A program made the position numbers and the translations under genes. Below are positions 22,442 to 33,547 of a stretch of 64,000 nucleotides of DNA, piece by piece; position 1 is the first letter of the stretch; each line of letters opens with the position of its first letter. Source of the DNA: Gonocerus acuteangulatus (taxonomy: Eukaryota > Arthropoda > Insecta > Hemiptera > Coreidae). Below the pieces are notes generated by a model, which had not been told where the DNA came from, searched no databases, and saw nothing but the letters and a program-made list of their open reading frames with translations. The DNA lies in contig OX328124.1 of the NCBI GenBank assembly GCA_946811695.1, forward strand, positions 57,160,549-57,224,548, given 5' to 3'.

Positions 22442-22490
22442 CTAAGTGTCCGCTTGCGGTCGCGCGTGCGAATGGCCAGCGGACACTTTT
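22442..22490. repeat. Hairpin in repeat E
   Basis: AAGTGTCCGCT and AGCGGACACTT form an 11-bp inverted repeat around a GC-rich loop of about 24 nt. Confidence 0.7.
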
Positions 22491-22613
22491 TTGTAACAGT
22501 TTTTTCCATTTTAATCACCGCTAAAGCATATTTATGCTTAAAAAAACTTTTGGAAAAATATATAACAATAAACCAATAAACTGGCAACATCAAATATTAA
22601 AATAATTCACCAG

Positions 22614-22916
22614 GATACTATAGAGGTGTCTGATTCATGACCATACGATACACTAGGGAGATAGTGTGGTCAGTTCTCTATTCCGGCCGCGTTATTTTCC
22701 GCGATGCAGCTATTACTGCTATGGTCAATAGCACCAATGTATCCATTAATAAATTAATTAAAGGCTGGGTTGGCCTAGGGACGGTCAGTGAAGCCGAATC
22801 CAACCCACGAACGAAGACACTAGAATATAAAAATCTTTAGTGCTTGCTCGGGATTTGAACTCAGGTTCTCCATTATATTAGTCCACTGCTTTACCTCTGA
22901 GTTAACCTCGCCCCCA
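22614..22916 (-). mobile_element. SINE-1, minus-strand copy
   Basis: The reverse complement starts near 22916 with the GGCGAGGTTAACTC head, has the B-box region GAGTTCAAATCCC at about 22850 and runs through the SINE-1 body to 'cctctatagtatcc'. The final 35 bp and the TA tail of copy 113-457 are missing. Confidence 0.8.
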
Positions 22917-23441
22917 CCAATTCTTAAAAAGTAAGTTAATTCACAACGCATGGTGTTGTGCTTTAAGAGTTTTACATTGGAAGGTAATAGAAGGGTGGAA
23001 TAGAATTTCGGTTGTTAAATATGAATGCTTGCATGTAGAAAACCACTAAAAAGATTTCAAATTTTTTATTGATGAATTATCTAGTTGACTCAACGTTTTT
23101 CAATTTCGTTACTCATTTATAGAAGAAGTTGGAAATACTTTTTTTTTTTTTTCTCGGTTCCTTAGTAAGGAGATCAAATCCTGCTTTGTCATAAGTGAAG
23201 AACGTTTGCGCTTTCTATAGAACTGCTTTTTGAATATCTCAGTTCTCGTTTCATGACCAACAATCGATAAAAGAAAACACATATCTACAAGCTTGGCTAA
23301 AAGTTTAAACTTTATAAATAACAAACGGATGCTCTCCTATTTCATTTTAGAATTACTTATATAACCCATCTCAAAACGCGCATAACAGTGAAATGTTAAA
23401 TTAGGTATAGTTTGATATAGCAGATTGTAGTTTAGCCCAAA
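22917..23441. other. Unassigned AT-rich DNA
   Basis: No gene recognised. Most of this stretch is absent from unit 2 of the duplication. Confidence 0.5.
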
Positions 23442-23607
23442 ATCTATCGTGGAGAAATAAACGATTTTATTAATAGTTGACGATGTGCAAACATCGATTT
23501 GCTAATAAACTTGCCTACGTGGAAAATACATTCCCAAATAGCAAACAGAAAGCATATTCCCTGACTAATTTGTTTGCTGAATTCGCCCTTTTGTTCTGGA
23601 GCTGCAA

Positions 23608-24113
23608 CAACAAGTATATCATTACAAATATTATAGTCTTCTGGTATTGACCGTGTCACAAACTTCTTTGTCGACGTTTCGCTAGTCATACTGCCAGCTT
23701 CCTCAGGGCTTAGTCTGAGAATGAGGATGTTCTTCTAGTTGTTCAGTATAAATACTCGTCTTTGTATTCATCCGCGGGCGTAATCTGCTCTTCCATGTAT
23801 CTGATTGGTTGGTCCCTGTCTTGCTTGAACCTGGTTGGTGGGTTCCATCTGGACCGTTGACTGGTTGAATTTCGTTTCTTCTTTTTTCCTTCGGCTTAAT
23901 CACCGGATGCCATAATTTGCTGAGCCTATACCCATCTTCTTTGTTAAAATTTTCCGGGCAGCGTACTATCTCTATGGCTTCCCTAATGATCCGTTCTTGG
24001 TAGTTCTCTATTTTCGCCAGAATACTTACTTTGTCGAACTGGATTGCACAACGATAGTTTGTGACACAGTCAATACCAGAAGACTATAATATTTGTAATG
24101 ACTCGGACCGTGG
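23608..24113 (-). mobile_element. Penelope-like element 3' fragment with inverted flanks
   Basis: About 50 bp at 23608-23660 ('attatagtcttctggtattg', 'accgtgtcacaaac') recurs inverted at 24057-24113. Between the arms lies a minus-strand C-terminal coding end followed by 'gaggaagctggcagtatgac' and 'tagcgaaacgtcgac'. That phrase matches the tail at about 47180-47215. Inverted terminal copies of this kind are known for Penelope-like elements. Confidence 0.7.
23703..24110 (-). pseudogene. Penelope-like ORF C-terminus, 5'-truncated
   Basis: Read on the minus strand from about 24100, the frame gives NYRCAIQFDKVSILAKIENY, then ERIIREAIEIVRCPENFN and KEDGYRLSKLWHPVIKPKEK, followed by a hydrophilic tail ending SQTKP and a stop. 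The pattern 'RIIREaiEI...NFNrEDGyrLSk.W.P' is, from my knowledge of the family, typical of the end of Penelope-like ORFs after the GIY-YIG endonuclease region. The reverse transcriptase and most of the endonuclease are absent and no start codon belongs to this piece, so it is a fragment left by 5' truncation. The frame itself has no stop over about 135 codons. Confidence 0.7.
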
Positions 24114-24273
24114 AAGCCTAAGAGTTAAATTAAAGTATATCATTATTGCTCTTATTGTCCAAGCAGCATAAGCAGAATTGCAAGATTAGTGGGAGATTGG
24201 CTGAATCGAATTTATTCCAGTTGAAAACATGGATTCCTAAATTATGTGTGCCCTTAATGCTATATACGTAGTA

Positions 24274-25492
24274 AGGTCCATAAGTTTCCGGCCTGTCCTG
24301 CTTCCCCTCCTTCAAACGTGCCGGGACCTGCACACCTATGAAGGTCCATGCCTGCTCACTCCATACCCATCGCCCGCACTTCCTCAGTCTTGTCAGTCAG
24401 TGTCCAGCCTTGAAGGAAACTCCCCATTTTTACAGTGTTCAAACTCGAGTACCGTGCGGTAATTAAATTCTTTTGTAAAGAGGGTCTTATTCCTGCGCAA
24501 ATTAAAGAGGGCTTGGATTGTGTATACGGGCAGTCCTCCCCCTCGTATTCCACAGGGAAAGAATGGGCAAAATTATTTACGTTAGGGAGAGAAAGTCTAG
24601 AAAATGACCCACGTCCCGGTCGCCCATTGGAAGCTGTCACTTCTGAAACAATCCAACTTGCGGAATCTGAATTGCTGTCTGACCGGAGACTAAAAACCAA
24701 GGAAATAGCAGCGAGGTTAGGGCTTTCAAAAACAAGTATTTTGAGGATCATCAAAGATTTGCATATGAACAAGGTTAGTGCAAGATGGGTTCCAAAAATT
24801 CTTTCAGCTCAAAAACAGGAACGAGTTCACTGCTGCAATGAATTTTTACGCGAGTATAATGCCGACCCAAGGAATTTTTTGGACTCAATTGTAACTGGGG
24901 ATGAGACAATGGTTCTATATTATGACCCACTCAGCAAAAGAGAGTCCATGGAATGGAGAAGACCAGGAGAAGCGCCTCCTTTAAAGGCAAAAGTCACGCA
25001 GTCAACAAAAAAGGTAATGGCCACAATTTTTTGTGACTGTAAAGGAATACTACTGATAGATTTTAAAGAAAGGAATACCACAATGAATGGTGATTATTAT
25101 GCAGCCCTACTTCACCGGTTACGAGACGCCATTAAAGGGAAGAGGCGAAGGAAGTTAAGCAGAGGTGTCCGCCTCCTTCACGACAATGCCTCTGTCCACA
25201 CACCATTGATTTCCAAGGCCGCTGTGAAGGACTGTGGATTCCAAGAAATCTCACATCCACCCTACAGCCCAGACTTGGCCCCTAGCGATTTCTACCTTTT
25301 CTCAAAGTTAAAATCTGACCTTCGTGGAAGGCGATTTAACACCGACGAAGAGCTCCAAGGAGCAGTGGAAGGACATTTTTTTAACAAAGAAGAAAATTTT
25401 TTTTTTCATGGTATAGAAATGTTGCTAAAGCGTTGTATTAAGTGTGTTGAACATAGAGGAGAATATATTGTAAAACAGTAAAACCAGTTTTT
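24274..25492 (+). mobile_element. Mariner transposon, left part (split by HINE)
   Basis: The left TIR AGGTCCATAAGTTTCCGGCC starts at 24274, preceded by TA (24272-24273). The transposase frame follows at 24435. No right TIR lies after the stop; HINE-A copy c starts 12 bp downstream. A matching right TIR (inverted AGGTCCAAAAGTTTCC, then TA) lies at 29935-29956, just beyond the complete HINE-A copy d of duplication unit 2. Confidence 0.85.
24435..25481 (+). CDS. Mariner transposase, near-intact frame lacking an ATG
   Basis: The 348-codon frame is uninterrupted and has the normal mariner length. It would cut and paste the element by DDD chemistry in the nucleus. An N-terminal helix-turn-helix pair covers about residues 1-110 (first motif around [16 protein letters not shown], second around [19 protein letters not shown]). 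WVPKIL at 118-123 is the mariner WVPHEL-type linker motif. The catalytic triad is D156 (TGDE), D250 (LLHDNAS, the usual HDNAPxH box) and D285 ([12 protein letters not shown]); 34 residues between the last two give the D,D34D signature. The frame opens after TGA at 24411 and its first codon in a plausible start position is GTG (24435); there is no in-frame ATG until codon 111. An ATG-to-GTG change probably removed the start. With its right TIR displaced, autonomous movement is unlikely. All catalytic residues remain. Confidence 0.92.
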   Translation: MFKLEYRAVIKFFCKEGLIPAQIKEGLDCVYGQSSPSYSTGKEWAKLFTLGRESLENDPRPGRPLEAVTSETIQLAESELLSDRRLKTKEIAARLGLSKTSILRIIKDLHMNKVSARWVPKILSAQKQERVHCCNEFLREYNADPRNFLDSIVTGDETMVLYYDPLSKRESMEWRRPGEAPPLKAKVTQSTKKVMATIFCDCKGILLIDFKERNTTMNGDYYAALLHRLRDAIKGKRRRKLSRGVRLLHDNASVHTPLISKAAVKDCGFQEISHPPYSPDLAPSDFYLFSKLKSDLRGRRFNTDEELQGAVEGHFFNKEENFFFHGIEMLLKRCIKCVEHRGEYIVKQ

Positions 25493-26197
<705 letters not shown>

Positions 26198-26320
26198 GTA
26201 ACGGTTTTTTCCATTTTAATCACCGCTAAAGCATATTTATGCTTAAAAAAACTTTTGGAAAAATATATAACAATAAACCAATAAACTGGCAACATCAAAT
26301 ATTAAAATAATTCACCAGGA

Positions 26321-26577
26321 TACTATAGAGGTGTCTGATTCATGACCATACGATACACTAGGGAGATAGTGTGGTCAGTTCTCTATTCCGGCCGCGTTAT
26401 TTTCCGCGATGCAGCTATTACTGCTATGGTCAATAGCACCAATGTATCCATTAATAAATTAATTAAAGGCTGGGTTGGCCTAGGGACGGTCAGTGAAGCC
26501 GAATCCAACCCACGAACGAAGACACTAGAATATAAAAATCTTTAGTGCTTGCTCGGGATTTGAACTCAGGTTCTCCA
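26321..26577 (-). mobile_element. SINE-1, duplicated and head-truncated copy
   Basis: Almost identical to 22618-22866. The tRNA-like head is cut at 'ctcaggttctccatt', where the first internal deletion of unit 2 joins. Confidence 0.85.
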
Positions 26578-26689
26578 TTCTATCGTGGAGAAATAAACGA
26601 TTTTATTAATAGTAGACGATGTGCAAACATCGATTTGCTAATAAACTTGCCTACGTGGAAAATACATTCCCAAATAGCAAACAGAAAGG

Positions 26690-26940
26690 ACTGTGGATTC
26701 CAAGAAATCTCACATCCACCCTACAGCCCAGACTTGGCCCCTAGCGATTTCTACCTTTTCTCAAAGTTAAAATCTGACCTTCGTGGAAGGCGATTTAACA
26801 CCGACGAAGAGCTCCAAGGAGCAGTGGAAGGACATTTTTTTAACAAAGAAGAAAATTATTTTTTTCATGGTATAGAAATGTTGCCAAAGCGTTGTATTAA
26901 GTGTGTTGAACATAGAGGAGAATATATTGTAAAACAGTAA
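26690..26940 (+). pseudogene. Mariner transposase C-terminal fragment (duplicate)
   Basis: Encodes the last 83 residues of the transposase (from [20 protein letters not shown]), nearly identical to codons 266-348 of the copy at 24435, including the third catalytic Asp. An Asn-Tyr-Phe replaces Asn-Phe-Phe, and a proline replaces a leucine at MLPKRC. The open frame that reaches it from 26545 is a chance join of unrelated DNA. Confidence 0.9.
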
Positions 26941-27085
26941 AACCAGTTTTTAGCGCGGTTCCTCCCTCCCCCATAGGGAGGAACTCCGCTTATAAGGTTG
27001 ATACAATGAAACAATCCGGAAGTGCCGACTAGAAAATTTTGCGTTTCAGAACCCCTAGAGACCGAAAATGATGGTGGTTCAAATT

Positions 27086-27088
<3 letters not shown>

Positions 27089-27135
<47 letters not shown>
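27089..27135. repeat. (TA)n microsatellite of HINE-A copy d
   Basis: Short TA tract at the fixed HINE position. Confidence 0.95.
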
Positions 27136-27138
<3 letters not shown>

Positions 27139-27552
27139 CTGTTCGCTCTCTAGGTAGAAGACGAAAGGTCCGATTTTGATGAAATTTGGTAAAAAAATCC
27201 GTCGTCCAATTTGAAAGGTCAAGTTCGTTAACCAGCAAAATCCGTCCACTGTAAGATGGCGTTTGGGGCGAAATTCGCGCCAAAAAAAAATCGTAACGCT
27301 TACGTTTTTGAGTTCATAAGCTTGTAAGCATTCGTTTTATAGGCTTCTTGGGCTAGGAAAACGAATGAAACCATTTTCAAGGCGATAGCTTTACCCGTTT
27401 TCGAGAAAATTGGAAAAATAGTTTTTGAATACCGTTTTTGGTTTGGGTACTTAGAATCATGGGATTCAGTTGAAACATTTTCTGCATGTTCTACTTTTAT
27501 TAAAACTAATATGTTGACATTTTTGTTACGTTTGGAGTTTAGGAAGGGTTAG

Positions 27553-28950
27553 TCCCCTCCGCCTTCATCCTTTCATCCTCACGAAGTTTCCCTAGCGGTC
27601 CACAAACTTAAAAACTGTAAGGCGCCAGGACCTGATCTTATCACCCCCTTAATCCTAAAACGCCTGCCTAAAAAAGGTATCCTATTCCTAACCTATATAT
27701 ATAATGCAGTCCTTAGAACAACCTACTTTCCCACCTCCTGGAAATTATCAACCATTAAAATGATCCACAAACCCAAAAAACCTGTAAATTATCCTTCGTC
27801 TTATCGCCCTATCTCCCTCCTTCCCATTATGGGAAAAATCCTCGAAAAGCTTCTCCTGAAACGTCTAATCCCCATTCTCGAACCCTGTTTCCCTTCCCAC
27901 CAATTTGGATTCCGAATATCCCATTCCACTATCCACCAATGCCACAGAATAGTTGACTCCATCTCCTCTTCCTTTGAGCAGAAGAAGTATTGCTCTGGTG
28001 TATTCCTTGACATCGCGCAAGCATTTGATCGAGTATGGCACCAGGGCTTGCTTTTCAAACTCAAAAAAATCCTCCCCTCGACCTATTACCTAATAATAAA
28101 TTCCTATCTTTCCAACAGATCTTTCAACGTATCGTTCGGATCATCTCTGTCTTCCTTCTTTCCTCAGCTTGCTGGTGTTCCACAAGGCGGCATCCTAAGT
28201 CCTATATTATTCCTTGTGTACTCTGCGGACATGCCCATCCACCATTCCACAACCCTCTTTACTTTTGCTGACGATACAGCCATCCTCTCATCCAATTCAG
28301 ATCCTATACAAGCGTCCAAACATCTTCAATCCCATCTCCAACTGCTTGAACCATGGTTCATAAAATGAAGGATCAAAGTCAACCCAGAAAAATCCTCGCA
28401 CATTACATTCACTCTTCGAAGATCCAAATGCCTTTCCGTCAATCTTTTCCAAAGAGAAATCTGTCAAAAAACCCAAGTTACCTACCTCGGCCTTACCCTC
28501 GACAAACGACTTACCTGGAGCCAACACATACAAAAGAAAAGACAGGAAACAAACAGACGTTTTAAACTACTAACCAGACTACTAGACTCTCGCTCCAAAC
28601 TATCTTTACAGAACAAGAGACTGTTATATACTGCAATACTCCGACCCTCCTGGACGTATGGCTTGGAAGTTTGGGGGTGTGCCAAGCGATCCAATATCCT
28701 CAGAATCCAATCCCTCCAATCCAAAATACTCCGAAAAATAGTTAATGCTCCCTTCTATGTCTCCAACCTCACTATCCACAATGACCTAGAAATCCCCTTT
28801 GTCCAAACCTTGTCCCAAACCCGATACCTGAACTTCCACTCCCGTTTGCCTGGTCACTACAATCCCCTAATCAACAAGTTATCCTCATCCACCATTTCCG
28901 GTAACCCTCTCCGTCGCCTTAAGCGCAAATGGCCAAGAGATCAATTGTAG
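27553..28950 (+). pseudogene. Jockey-like reverse transcriptase, 5'-truncated, one stop
   Basis: One reading frame runs the whole 466 codons with a single in-frame TGA at 28366-28368, where a Trp codon (FIKW) is likely in the ancestor. Visible RT blocks in order are NCKAPGPD, YRPISLLPIMGKILEKLL, HQFGFR with HST, FLDIAQAFDRVWH (catalytic Asp of motif A), LAGVPQGGILSPILF, FTFADDTAIL (the two catalytic Asp of motif C) and YLGLTLDKRLTW, then the thumb and C-terminal region to RRLKRKWPRDQL and stop. These match non-LTR elements of the Jockey group. The endonuclease and first RT blocks are absent. With only one nonsense change it is a young insertion. Confidence 0.92.
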
Positions 28951-29158
28951 AATGTAAATATTATAATGTAAATATTGTAAATAGTCTCACTTAAACAAGT
29001 AGCAATCTGTTAACACTTCACGCTAATAGGTTTTGGCCAATGGGCTTTTTTCCCTATAAATCAATCATGACATTATACATATACAAAAGAATTATAAAAA
29101 ATACTGTATGTATTGTATAATTTACAAATAAAGATATATATTAGATTTAAAAAAAAAA
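27553..29158 (+). mobile_element. LINE-1 (Jockey-like), 5'-truncated, with target duplication
   Basis: The insert is bounded by 'aggaagggttag' (27541-27552) and its repeat after the A-run (about 29159-29170), a 11-12 bp target-site duplication inside the HINE body. The element keeps most of the reverse transcriptase region, a 3' UTR of about 200 bp and an A-rich tail. It is 5'-truncated within the RT, as usual for LINE insertions. Confidence 0.92.
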
Positions 29159-29934
29159 AGGAAGGGTTAGAATAAAATATTTTATTAACAGACATACAAA
29201 GTTTTGGTAACTTTCCATACTTTCCTTAATATCTCGAAAAAGGTTGAGAATCTTGGTAAACGGAAGAATACCATTAGAAAGCTTACTAAATGCTCTATAG
29301 AAAAAGGTTCTGATGAAAGTTTTGATTAGACGATGTCAATCGGAGAAATAAGTGCTTAAAACTTTAAAGTAATTGATTTCCCTTATTCGAACTGTTCTTT
29401 TTGTCTGTTTTTATTCCTTGTTATTTTTTAACTGCTTACAGTTGGATAATGCATTTGACAATAAATCAGGTTAAAACAATTTAATCTTAGAGATATGGAT
29501 TTCCAAGATATTTCTTTTCAAATGCCTAGCGAGGTCCATCCTAGGGCGGGGGCCCACCCAGGTAAGATCGTAAATAAGACCTTTCTTGAAAGTAAAGATG
29601 GAACTGTCAACTTTGGTCCTCCTCTGCCTCCCGGCACTATCATTGCTGACGAAGGCTACCAATGAGTAGCCAAAACGTCCTAAATATAGATTTTTTAACA
29701 AAAGTCTTCTTGAGGTTTCTTTAGCCGAATCCCAACCATTCCATCTTTACTTATCACCTCGACGGCTAACTATCTAATCTTCATGCTTTCTAGAAATGTG
29801 GATAATAATAACCAAAATAATAACATTTTCTATTTTAATCATTTTAAATGAGTCTAGAGATAAGAACGGAACCGCGCTAAGATGATGCAGTTCCTGCGAG
29901 TCGGACTTTTTTTTTCTTTCACCTTTCCTTCTAT

Positions 29935-29954
29935 CCCAGGAAACTTTTGGACCT
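29935..29954 (+). mobile_element. Displaced mariner right TIR
   Basis: 'ggaaacttttggacct' is the inverse of the left TIR at 24274 with an A/T change, and TA follows at 29955-29956. It marks the true right end of the mariner, separated from the left end by HINE, LINE and duplication events. Confidence 0.8.
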
Positions 29955-29956
29955 TA

Positions 29957-31544
29957 CCTCGTATAATAAAATCTAATTGATTTAAGCATCGATCGATGCA
30001 AATATATTGTCTCTTGTAGGGAAATAAAATCCCTTCGTTTTTAGCTCAAAGCTGTTTTTTGTGGGTAAAATATTTTTTTTAAACGCTCCAAACGCAACCA
30101 AAATGTACGTATTTTTGGAAGAACGTCAATCGTATAAAACTGAATTCGTCGTGACGTAATACCCGAAACTAATAGTCTACTTTATCGACTTTACTTGATA
30201 AAAATCACGCCTATTAACGCATACCCATAAATGTGTTTTTTTTTCCTGAATTTCACCGAAAAAGCTCTGTTACGGTGGGGGGATTTTGTTGGTTAAATAA
30301 CCTGACTTCGGATTAGATGAAGTATTTTTGTCACAAGCGTATGGCCGCTGTCCTGGTTAGAGAAGTGTTACAACCTACTACAGATAAACCAATCAATATC
30401 GTTAATAAGGCATTGTAAACATTAAAATAGAAATAATCTATTTAGGCATGAGAAGTAATTTATAACTATCCATCATTTTAAACTCTTATTTAGTGGTTGT
30501 TTAGGGTTGCCACCCTAAAGATGCTTTCTTCTTTTGAACTCTGCCAACGGTGGCGCCGCCTACCACAACTGGGCGAACGACCCCCGGTCAAGTCGGGACA
30601 AAAGAAGTCCACCCGCTTTCACACAGCGTGTAAAGTAATTTTTTTGCTCTCTTTCACCGGCTTTACTATATACACCATGGCCGAGTAGTCACCTCAAATC
30701 ACCGGGCCATGGAGGTGAAGAAGACACCAACTGACCGAAGATGAAGCCACAGGGAGAATTGCAGTACTCAGCTTGGAGTACCATATTTTAATCTCACAAG
30801 GCACCAGTCACCAGGTACCTATTTAATATACCTAACTTCATGGATCTCCAGCAGCACATCTTCATCACCACTTCATCAGCTCACCATTATTTCAACCTCA
30901 TCAGTCCCACAACTTTCAAAATTTCATTAATCCATTAACCACCATTTGTTTCTGATTTTGGCAATTTTCCCCCCACTCTTCATTTGTACTCAATAAATAT
31001 AAATTATCAACTCATTATTCATGCAGTCCACTTATTTATCCAGCCCCAAAAAATGTTACTTCCACATCATACCATATAAAAAATGGCGGTGTGGCAATGT
31101 TTTTACAGTGGTTCATGTTAATCTCTTCTTTTCTACTTCTGTGATTGCCCCTATAATTCATTATTCTTCATTTATATAAGATTCCTTTTGATTTGTTTAT
31201 TTTTTCTCGGACTAAAGGAGTTCTAAAAAGGTGGAAAGAACTGGTGATAAGGTTTAGAGAGCTTATCTTAAGACGCCCTCAATACGGAAGTTTTCCTTAT
31301 CCTATAAAAAAAAAAACCCCCACTCACCCAAATTTAATCCCCTTATTAACTGATACAATAAACAGATAAATCCACTCAGTTAAATTAATCAGTTTTCTCC
31401 TTATATCTATTGTATTTATAGTCATTGATTAAGTAATTGTAGGTATCTTAAACAAGTAATTTCTTTAATAGGATATGTATTTACAGACAGAAGAATGATT
31501 GTCTTTTAACTCTATACATTTACTTGATATCAGGTATATACATA
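29957..31544. other. Unassigned DNA
   Basis: A moderately GC-rich patch at 30507-30960 starts 'agggttgccaccct', which resembles ends of some hAT elements, but I found no matching right end. The frame at 30497-30688 has no recognised motif. The rest is AT-rich. Confidence 0.45.
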
Positions 31545-31628
31545 TATTGTCGATACAAATGAAAAGTATCGAATGTGAAAAAACACGTTTTTCATTTTCA
31601 ATTTTCAGTTTGCTGTTGGACTGATGTA
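31545..31628 (-). mobile_element. MITE F2, one-end fragment
   Basis: It matches the inverse of the right end of the MITE at 49055-49320: 'tgtcgatacaaatg', 'gtatcgaatgtgaaaaaaca', 'tgctgttggactgatg'. The other end is lost. Confidence 0.65.
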
Positions 31629-31778
31629 CGTTGTGGTAAACTCTCGAAAATTAAAGAAACATTATTATCAATTACAAAAAATCAAACTTATGAATGTGCA
31701 TTAAGTCTAATTAAAATATATCATAGGATAAAACATATATAAAGTCATCTATAAGGAACCAACTATTTTTCCCATTCG

Positions 31779-31920
31779 AAGCATTAAAGGCTATTCTATA
31801 AAGGGGTTAGAGTTGCGAAAATTTGAGACATGCCGTATCGCCTGCAATCCAAGAGCAAAGTCCCGAATCTGAAAACGAGATTTTGCATATTCGCTAGTTT
31901 GGCATGGCAGGGACGATATG
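31779..31920 (+). mobile_element. MITE F1, right-half copy
   Basis: It shares 'gcattaaaggctattctata' and the right TIR 'ttggcatggcagggacgata' with 15564-15785. The left TIR is missing. Confidence 0.7.
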
Positions 31921-33275
31921 GAAAAATGAAATGGGTTAGCGGTTATTGAGTCTATTTGGATAGCTCACTAACAACGAGCTGATTAACAATTCTTTTATTC
32001 AGACTGTTGTGAAACTTCGACTCCTGTGTAGTTATGACGCGATATTTAGATTTTACATATTCATGGATAAATTATTTATATTTATTTATTATCAAGATAA
32101 ATTATTAATAGCGTATTAGAGGAGAAAAGGCGTAACAATTGTGTAACGTCACAAATTATGTGATTTCTATATCCATTTTTTGGCCTTCAATCTGGTTTGC
32201 TATAAACAAATAATTATTCTGCAAATGAAACTATGAAAGAGAAATTAATCATTTTTTAGGAATTTGTGTGCCAAACTAGTGAAGTTTATCCTAAGAATAC
32301 AAAGTGTAAAATAATATGACATTTAACATAAGGGGATGGTTTCATATTCGATACCCATGAGTAGTAAGAAGGCTATATTTCAGGATTATTGTCAAGGATA
32401 TAGTCGTTCCTTCGTGTGTTTTCTCCGCCATTTCTGATAATGATTGAGCTTTTGCCTTGTGGTGATGGATCGTCAATGCCTGCCAAGAACTTCACTTGGA
32501 AACTGCGAACTTCTCTGGGGCAATCAGAAATGGTTGAAGAGTACAGGTCCAGCTCATTAGACTGTTTATGATATGACTTTATATCAACGCATATAATTGC
32601 TTTAAACAAGAATTAGGGAACTTTTTAGAACGAATCATTTTTAACTAGTGCCTAATGATAACAATAATGATTAATCTCTCCTATCATAGATGTGCGTTAA
32701 AATGGCATTGAGAATGGTTAATGGCACGTCAACAGTAATAATGAACAATATATATTCTACATTAAATTACTACTCGGGATATTGATTTTATTTGGCCATT
32801 ATTCATTACCACTAAAAATTCTATTTTTTATCGTTGGCGAGTTTCATTTAGGGGCACCGGTGCACCTCGGAGATTAGTAAGGGACAATAAAAACATCGGG
32901 CATAAGTTTTTCAATTTTTTTTTTTTTTTTTATTTTGTGTTCAAATTTTTCCGCCCCACCATCCATTGTATAAATTGTGTACGAATTATTTCTCTGCCAA
33001 ACGGTAAGTGTTCGATAACTTTGAATACGCTTCCCCAATATTTCAACCCAACAAATTTACACTATATTCGCAGTAAGCCCTAGAAAACTCTTATAACATT
33101 CTACTTACCACTCATTGACTGGAGAAATTATATCGCTCTCTCAAGTATACAATGTCCGTTTTTAGTTTATTTTGAGCATTTATCTCGAAACTTCATGTCC
33201 TGTCATCTACGCTCTGTCATGAGATAAATATTTTATTCGTCAAATTGAACGGTATTTAAGATTTAGGCGATTTTT
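31921..33275. other. Unassigned AT-rich DNA
   Basis: No gene recognised. The minus frame at 32373-32609 has no known motif. Confidence 0.5.
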
Positions 33276-33480
33276 AGCATAATAAATATGCTTTATTGAT
33301 GACTAAACAGAAAAAAACGTTACAAAAAAATGTTCACTGGCGATCGGGCATGCGCGATGGCCATGCACGTAAAAGAAGACTGTATGCTATACAGCACATT
33401 ACATAGGTTTGTCGGGTGGACCTAAAGCATATTTATGTTCCTGAATTTGAGCAGAAGAATCTAAACGAATTTATATTTTC
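33276..33480 (-). mobile_element. Repeat E, copy 2 (inverted)
   Basis: 'gggcatgcgcgatggccatg', 'taggtttgtcgggtggacct' and 'aaagcatatttatg' match the inverse of copies at 22225 and 48056. Only one near-NRF1 core is left. Confidence 0.7.
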
Positions 33481-33547
33481 TGAAAAGAATCCGCCAGTGA
33501 TTTAAAACGAGTAACTGCGGATATATTTTACAGTCATAATTCTTTTT

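Larger units (their letters stand above)
22225..22545 (+). mobile_element. Repeat E, copy 1
   Basis: It contains 'aaatcgtttagagccttc', 'ggtccacccgataaacct', a cluster of GCGCATGCGC-type sites and 'gctaaagcatatttatgct'. The same order occurs at 48056-48275 and inverted at 33276-33480. No protein frame. Class unknown. Confidence 0.7.
26198..27430 (+). repeat. Tandem duplication 1, unit 2 (with two internal deletions)
   Basis: Relative to unit 1 this copy lacks about 575 bp (22867-23441 equivalents) and about 1.68 kb (23550-25229 equivalents, including most of the Penelope piece and the N-terminal three quarters of the mariner). After it the HINE continues past the point where unit 1 stops. Confidence 0.85.
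26952..29906 (+). mobile_element. HINE-A copy d, interrupted by LINE-1
   Basis: It begins AGCGCGGTTCCTCCCTC after TTTT and has the TA array at 27089-27135. The body is split at 'aggaagggttag' (27541-27552) by a LINE and resumes at about 29159. It ends GGAACCGCGCTAAGATGATG, hairpin, GTCGGAC and a T-run at 29907. It is inserted in the 3' untranslated part of the mariner. Confidence 0.88.

Noticed and set aside
26545..26940. 131-codon frame ending in mariner transposase
   Set aside because: Its first 48 codons are a chance read of SINE and spacer DNA joined to a duplicated transposase fragment by a deletion.
29957..31030. hAT element starting at 'agggttgccaccct' (30507)
   Set aside because: No inverted right end or 8-bp duplication could be found.
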